Origin: a virus
Virus record (IMG/VR): IMGVR_UViG_3300047166_000015
Span: 1-23,790 of that record
DNA: 23,790 bases
Direction: 5' to 3' (one strand)
The notes under the pieces were generated by a model, which was not told the origin of the DNA, ran no database searches, and saw nothing but the letters and a program-made list of their open reading frames with translations. Positions 21,215 to 23,790 of this stretch are shown here, one piece after another (the stretch's first letter is position 1; the number at the start of each line of letters is the position of its first letter). Made by a program: the position numbers and the translations under genes.

Positions 21215-21505
21215 ATGAACCAGCATGAAGCGTTTCTCAAGGAAATCGAGGATTTTCTGACCGCAACCGGCATGGCCCCGACGCGGTTCGGGCGGGAAGC
21301 CGTTAGCGATCCCCATTTTGTGGCCCGGGTTCGGCGGGGCGGCAATGTGACATATCGCACGAGTGACCGCGTGCGCTCCTACATGGCGGGCGTGCGCGGC
21401 GCGGCGTTGTCGTTCGTGCGGCCCATTGACCGTCCCTCTTTAGGCAAAAGCCCGAAGGCCACCGCCGCCGCGATCACGGCGAAGATTTTGGAGCTATTCG
21501 CGTGA
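21215..21505 (+). CDS. Cro-side HTH regulator (96 aa)
   Basis: The ATG at 21215 follows CTGGGG; an upstream TTG at 21179 lies in the promoter region and is less likely. The N-terminal part (FLKEIEDFLTATGMAPTRFG, EAVSDPHFVARVRRGG and SDRVRSYMAG) matches a family of small HTH proteins common in alphaproteobacterial genomes and phages. The rest is a flexible, basic segment ending in a helix. It is the first gene rightward of the operator and divergent from the repressor, so it is the likely Cro or early-regulator equivalent. Its TGA overlaps the next start. Confidence 0.75.
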   Translation: MNQHEAFLKEIEDFLTATGMAPTRFGREAVSDPHFVARVRRGGNVTYRTSDRVRSYMAGVRGAALSFVRPIDRPSLGKSPKATAAAITAKILELFA

Positions 21506-21651
21506 AAGCTTGGCGCGAAGGCTCGTTTGAGCCGCCCGCCCGCCCGGAGCGCGATGCCTCGGGCCGGCGTGATGTCTGGGTGCTGGTCGCCTGCTTGGCC
21601 CTGGCCGCTTCGCCCGCTTTGGTCGCCCTGCTCGCGCTGGGGTGGCTGTGA
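21502..21651 (+). CDS. Small membrane protein (49 aa)
   Basis: The GTG at 21502 overlaps the previous stop (GTGA), indicating coupling. A charged N-terminus rich in Arg, Glu and Pro (1-24) is followed by one hydrophobic helix (about 25-48: VWVLVACLALAASPALVALL). The protein is too short for most gene finders. Its position before a strong terminator makes it the last gene of the first rightward early transcript. Function unknown. Confidence 0.6.
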   Translation: MKAWREGSFEPPARPERDASGRRDVWVLVACLALAASPALVALLALGWL

Positions 21652-21716
21652 TCTCCCGCCAGGAATTGGCCCGCCCTGGCGAGCGCGCTTTGGGCCAAAC
21701 CGTCTCCCTAAACTTG

Positions 21717-21761
21717 ACCCGCGCCGGGGCTGCTTTGGCCGTTCCCGGCGCGGGTTTTTTT
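21717..21761 (+). terminator. Strong rho-independent terminator
   Basis: ACCCGCGCCGGG (21717-21728) and CCCGGCGCGGGT (21744-21755) form a perfect 12-bp stem with a 15-base loop, followed by seven T (21755-21761). It ends the immediate-early rightward transcript; genes beyond it would need antitermination or their own promoter. Confidence 0.9.
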
Positions 21762-21777
21762 GCGCGGTGACGGCGCC

Positions 21778-22023
21778 ATGGTGGCTGTCTCGGTGCGCGC
21801 GCAAGCCTTCGAACTGAAACGCCTGCGCTATACCAACGCTGAGATCGCCTACGAGCTACGCCTAAACATCACAACGGTTGCGAAACTGTTTTGCGATGAT
21901 CCGATTATCCAAAGCGCGCCGCCAGATGAGGTGTTGCGCGAGCGCAAATGCCTGCGGTGCGGCGAGGAAATCGTGGTGCCGCGTCTGATTTTCCGGTGCC
22001 TCCCGTGCCGTAAACGGGATTAA
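21778..22023 (+). CDS. HTH plus zinc-finger regulator (81 aa)
   Basis: The ATG at 21778 is the first start after the terminator; a GTG follows at once and an upstream TTG lies in the T-run. Residues 12-38 (LKRLRYTNAEIAYELRLNI) form a sigma-like or resolvase-like HTH. C58-x2-C61 and C74-x2-C77 make a zinc finger or ribbon at the C-terminus. It is most likely a DNA-binding early regulator. No strong ribosome-binding site is visible, so expression may be low or need upstream read-through. Confidence 0.75.
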   Translation: MVAVSVRAQAFELKRLRYTNAEIAYELRLNITTVAKLFCDDPIIQSAPPDEVLRERKCLRCGEEIVVPRLIFRCLPCRKRD

Positions 22024-22037
22024 TTCAGGAGCGTTCC

Positions 22038-22355
22038 ATGAACATCACGAAGGCGAGGGTTCGTGTGCTTGAAAAAGCACGCGCGGGGAAACTTATGATT
22101 CTGGGCGGTTTTGGCGGCGACACCGCGGACATCAAGCCGGTGTCAAGCCCGATTTTTGAGCATCGCACCGCCGTTCTGGTGCTGTTGCAGGCGGGGCTTG
22201 TGCAAGCCGGCGATGGGTTCAACCAGTATGAGTTGACGGAGGCGGGCAAGGCATTGCTCGATGCGGCGCCGCCCTGTTTGCGGCCCGGTCATGTGCCGAA
22301 GCGGTACAAGCCCAAGGCTGCCGTTGAAACGATACGGTCTGTCGATGGGGCGTGA
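22038..22355 (+). CDS. Winged-helix-like early protein (105 aa)
   Basis: The ATG at 22038 has CAGGAG six bases upstream. The segment from about 40 to 75 (HRTAVLVLLQAGLVQAGDG then YELTEAGKALLDA) has the helix-wing pattern of small winged-helix proteins where 'LT-x-x-G' marks the wing end. The N-terminus is basic and Gly-rich. It is likely a DNA-binding accessory protein. Its TGA overlaps the nuclease GTG. Confidence 0.7.
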   Translation: MNITKARVRVLEKARAGKLMILGGFGGDTADIKPVSSPIFEHRTAVLVLLQAGLVQAGDGFNQYELTEAGKALLDAAPPCLRPGHVPKRYKPKAAVETIRSVDGA

Positions 22356-22711
22356 GCCGCGAAACTGAGTTCCAACTCCACCGCGCCTGCGCGGAGTTTC
22401 TGGACTGGGCGCTGCCGAGCAATGCCTACCATACCGCCGTTGACGCTGGCGCGCATTCATCGCGCGGGGCCGGCGCCAAAGCCAAAGCCCGGGGCGTCAA
22501 AGCCGGGTTCCCGGACCATCTGATTTTCTACGCCGGGCGCCTGATTGCCATCGAGTTCAAAACCGCCACGGGCAAGGTCTCGCCCGCGCAACATGAATGC
22601 CACGCCCGGCTGCGGCTCAACGGGGTGCTGGTCTATGTCTGCCGCTCCGTCGAAAGTCTGCGGCTCGCCCTGGAAGAAGCAGGCATCCCGCTGCGGGCGC
22701 GGCTGTCGTGA
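22352..22711 (+). CDS. VRR-NUC domain nuclease
   Basis: The GTG at 22352 overlaps the previous stop (GTGA); 119 residues. The signature GVKAGFPDHLIF (48-59, P54-D55), IAIEFKTATG (E68 and K70) and a Q in SPAQ (80) form the PD-(D/E)xK VRR-NUC active site. The N-terminal E6 and a helix complete the usual fold. Single-domain phage members cleave branched DNA, such as Holliday junctions or replication forks, so a role in resolving recombination or packaging intermediates is likely. It lies between an early regulator and the methyltransferase, with overlapping frames. Confidence 0.9.
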   Translation: MSRETEFQLHRACAEFLDWALPSNAYHTAVDAGAHSSRGAGAKAKARGVKAGFPDHLIFYAGRLIAIEFKTATGKVSPAQHECHARLRLNGVLVYVCRSVESLRLALEEAGIPLRARLS

Positions 22712-23604
22712 GGGCTTATTATAACGAAATCGATCCGTTTTGCGCGCAATGGCTGCGCAACCTGATAGCGCGCGGCCTGCTGCCGCCGGGGGATGTTGAT
22801 GAGCGGTCAATCAAACTTGTCAGCCCAGATGACCTTCTGGGATTTACTCAATGCCACTTCTTCGCCGGCATCGGCATCTGGCCCCACGCCTTGCGCGCCG
22901 CCGGATGGGATGACGCCCGCCCCGTCTGGACCGGAAGCTGCCCCTGTCAGCCGTTCTCCGGCGCGGGCAAGGGCGGCGGCTTCGATGATCCCCGCCACCT
23001 CTGGCCAGACTGGTATCGGCTCGTCAAAGCCGCCCACCCTGTCTCAATCCTTGGCGAACAGGTTGATGGTCCGGCTGGCCGGGCGTGGTTCGACCTTGTA
23101 TGCGCAGACCTGGAAGCAAGCGGCTACGCCTGCGGGCAGGTCGTATTTAATTCTGCGAGCGTCGGCGCTCCCAACATCCGTCACCGCCGCTTCTGGCTGG
23201 CCCACACCAACCGTCAAAGCCAGGAGCGGGGGCGCGACCACGGACCCGGACAAGGTTTTGGCGCGGGCGAAGGGCGGGCACGCGAACGATTTGCAGGATT
23301 TTGTCCAGTTGGCGGTGGGCTCAACCACGCCAGCATCGCGGGATTACCGGACGCCGAACCACCGGACTTTGACGGAGCGCGGCGGGGGCGAACAGTTGCC
23401 CAACCAGACGGTCCATCCGATCCCTGGCGCGAGCTTGAATGGATCGACTGCCGTGACGGAAAATCGCGGCCTACTCAACCCGGAATTTTCCCGCTGGCTC
23501 CAAGGTATCCCGGCGATGTGGGGAAACTACGCGCCTACGGCAACGCGCTCAACGCCATCGTCGCGCAAGAGTTCGTCGCCGCCGTGATGGACGTGATCCC
23601 ATGA
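22708..23604 (+). CDS. Cytosine-C5 DNA methyltransferase
   Basis: The GTG at 22708 overlaps the nuclease stop (GTGA), so the in-frame extension to 22597 is rejected; 298 residues. Motif I is HFFAGIGIW (50-58). Motif IV is GSCPCQPFSGAGK, with the catalytic Cys at C80. A motif VI-like LGEQV stands where ENV is usual, and IRHRRFW matches motif VIII (Q/R-x-R-x-R). LRAYGNALNAIVAQEF near the end is motif X. It transfers a methyl group from AdoMet to cytosine in a specific site, protecting phage DNA from restriction or marking it. The target site cannot be read from sequence. A second protein-like frame overlaps most of it. Confidence 0.92.
   Translation: MRAYYNEIDPFCAQWLRNLIARGLLPPGDVDERSIKLVSPDDLLGFTQCHFFAGIGIWPHALRAAGWDDARPVWTGSCPCQPFSGAGKGGGFDDPRHLWPDWYRLVKAAHPVSILGEQVDGPAGRAWFDLVCADLEASGYACGQVVFNSASVGAPNIRHRRFWLAHTNRQSQERGRDHGPGQGFGAGEGRARERFAGFCPVGGGLNHASIAGLPDAEPPDFDGARRGRTVAQPDGPSDPWRELEWIDCRDGKSRPTQPGIFPLAPRYPGDVGKLRAYGNALNAIVAQEFVAAVMDVIP
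22799..23587 (+). CDS. Overlapping +1-frame protein inside the methyltransferase gene (262 aa)
   Basis: The ATG at 22799 has GGGGG six bases upstream and opens a second frame nested in the methyltransferase gene. Segments such as NATSSPASASGPTPCAPPDG, LAGRGSTLYAQTWKQAATP, SGWPTPTVKARSGG and LNPEFSRWLQGIPAMWG match, as I recall them, a recurrent protein family annotated beside or within phage cytosine methyltransferases. The product is Ser/Thr/Pro-rich with WPTP motifs and has no known catalytic site. If both frames are translated, the DNA is dual-coding. In GC-rich DNA chance open frames are common, so residue resemblance is the main argument. Confidence 0.55.
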   Translation: MSGQSNLSAQMTFWDLLNATSSPASASGPTPCAPPDGMTPAPSGPEAAPVSRSPARARAAASMIPATSGQTGIGSSKPPTLSQSLANRLMVRLAGRGSTLYAQTWKQAATPAGRSYLILRASALPTSVTAASGWPTPTVKARSGGATTDPDKVLARAKGGHANDLQDFVQLAVGSTTPASRDYRTPNHRTLTERGGGEQLPNQTVHPIPGASLNGSTAVTENRGLLNPEFSRWLQGIPAMWGNYAPTATRSTPSSRKSSSPP

Positions 23605-23790
23605 AAAACCCCCGCCCCACCCAACCCCTGTTGCCCATGCAAGCCCGCGAGCGCGGCCCGGACGGCTCGCACTTCTCGCCCGGCTTTGAAGCCGCATTCT
23701 GCTCGGTGTGCGGCTCGCCTGAATTGATCGCCATCGCGCCTGGCAGCGCCCCGGCTGTCGCCCCCGGCGGCTTTGCCGTGAGCGCGGGCC
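23601..23790 (+). CDS. Partial hypothetical protein, truncated by window end
   Basis: The ATG at 23601 overlaps the methyltransferase stop (ATGA), and the frame stays open to the window end (63 codons). The visible part has a Pro-rich start (MKNPRPTQPLLPMQ), a Gly/Ser segment and a CSVCG motif, which may belong to a zinc site completed further on. No family is recognisable from this fragment. Confidence 0.6.
   Translation, partial: MKNPRPTQPLLPMQARERGPDGSHFSPGFEAAFCSVCGSPELIAIAPGSAPAVAPGGFAVSAG

Noticed and set aside
21648-21770. 40-codon GTG frame after the small membrane-protein gene
   Set aside because: Although it overlaps the preceding stop in GTGA style, it contains a perfect 12-bp terminator stem and T-run, which explains the sequence better.
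22597-22707. Longer methyltransferase start at 22597
   Set aside because: This segment is the second half of the VRR-NUC gene in another frame; conserved methyltransferase sequence begins after the GTG at 22708.

Overview
The window looks like part of a temperate, GC-rich tailed phage or prophage of a Gram-negative proteobacterium, most likely an alphaproteobacterium. The host is inferred from the GC-rich coding and protein style, not proven. Supporting genes are a giant virion protein, a holin/lysozyme cassette, a tyrosine integrase with an excisionase-like gene, a RecT/YqaJ recombination pair, a CI-type repressor with its operator, a VRR-NUC nuclease and a cytosine-C5 DNA methyltransferase. 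No rRNA, tRNA, IS element or conventional CRISPR array was found.

Layout. (1) 1-7.8 kb, + strand: the end of one virion gene, then a 2,367-aa 'polyvalent' virion protein with an HEAAH metallopeptidase motif. (2) 7.9-9.9 kb, +: a small membrane protein, a hairpin terminator, then an overlapping lysis cassette ending in a T4-type lysozyme. (3) 10.0-12.8 kb, +: five overlapping or closely packed accessory genes, including a YkgJ-like Cys-cluster protein, then a separate HTH gene. (4) 12.8-13.0 kb: a non-coding convergence zone with a terminator and a candidate attP core. (5) 13.0-20.4 kb, - strand: integrase, excisionase, a run of small early genes, recT, a YqaJ exonuclease and two short genes. 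(6) 20.4-21.2 kb: DnaA-box cluster, repressor and palindromic operator. (7) 21.2-23.8 kb, +: Cro-side regulators, a strong terminator, HTH/zinc-finger protein, VRR-NUC nuclease and methyltransferase with a second protein-like reading frame inside it.

The most unusual structure is a set of three intergenic arrays of degenerate pentanucleotides, GCGNN on the + strand (CGCNN in the leftward mRNA), at 16431-16485, 17004-17275 and 17911-17980. By hand count there are 71 units, and 65 begin with an invariant GCG. The last two bases take 15 of the 16 possible dinucleotides. The central array is split into blocks of 16, 12 and 18 whole units by two identical 21-nt A-rich spacers. The arrays lie on both sides of a winged-helix-like gene and of a gene whose motifs resemble a RAMP/Cas7-like fold, next to recT, inside an operon whose other genes mostly overlap by 1-4 nt. 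I know of no described function for such arrays.

Functionally, the leftward genes should handle recombination and integration, the 20.4-21.2 kb region controls lysogeny and perhaps replication, the rightward early genes modify and process DNA, and the left part of the window holds late virion and lysis genes. Because phage genes lie on both sides of the integrase and candidate attP, the sequence appears to represent the circular or virion form of the phage rather than an integrated prophage ending at an att site.
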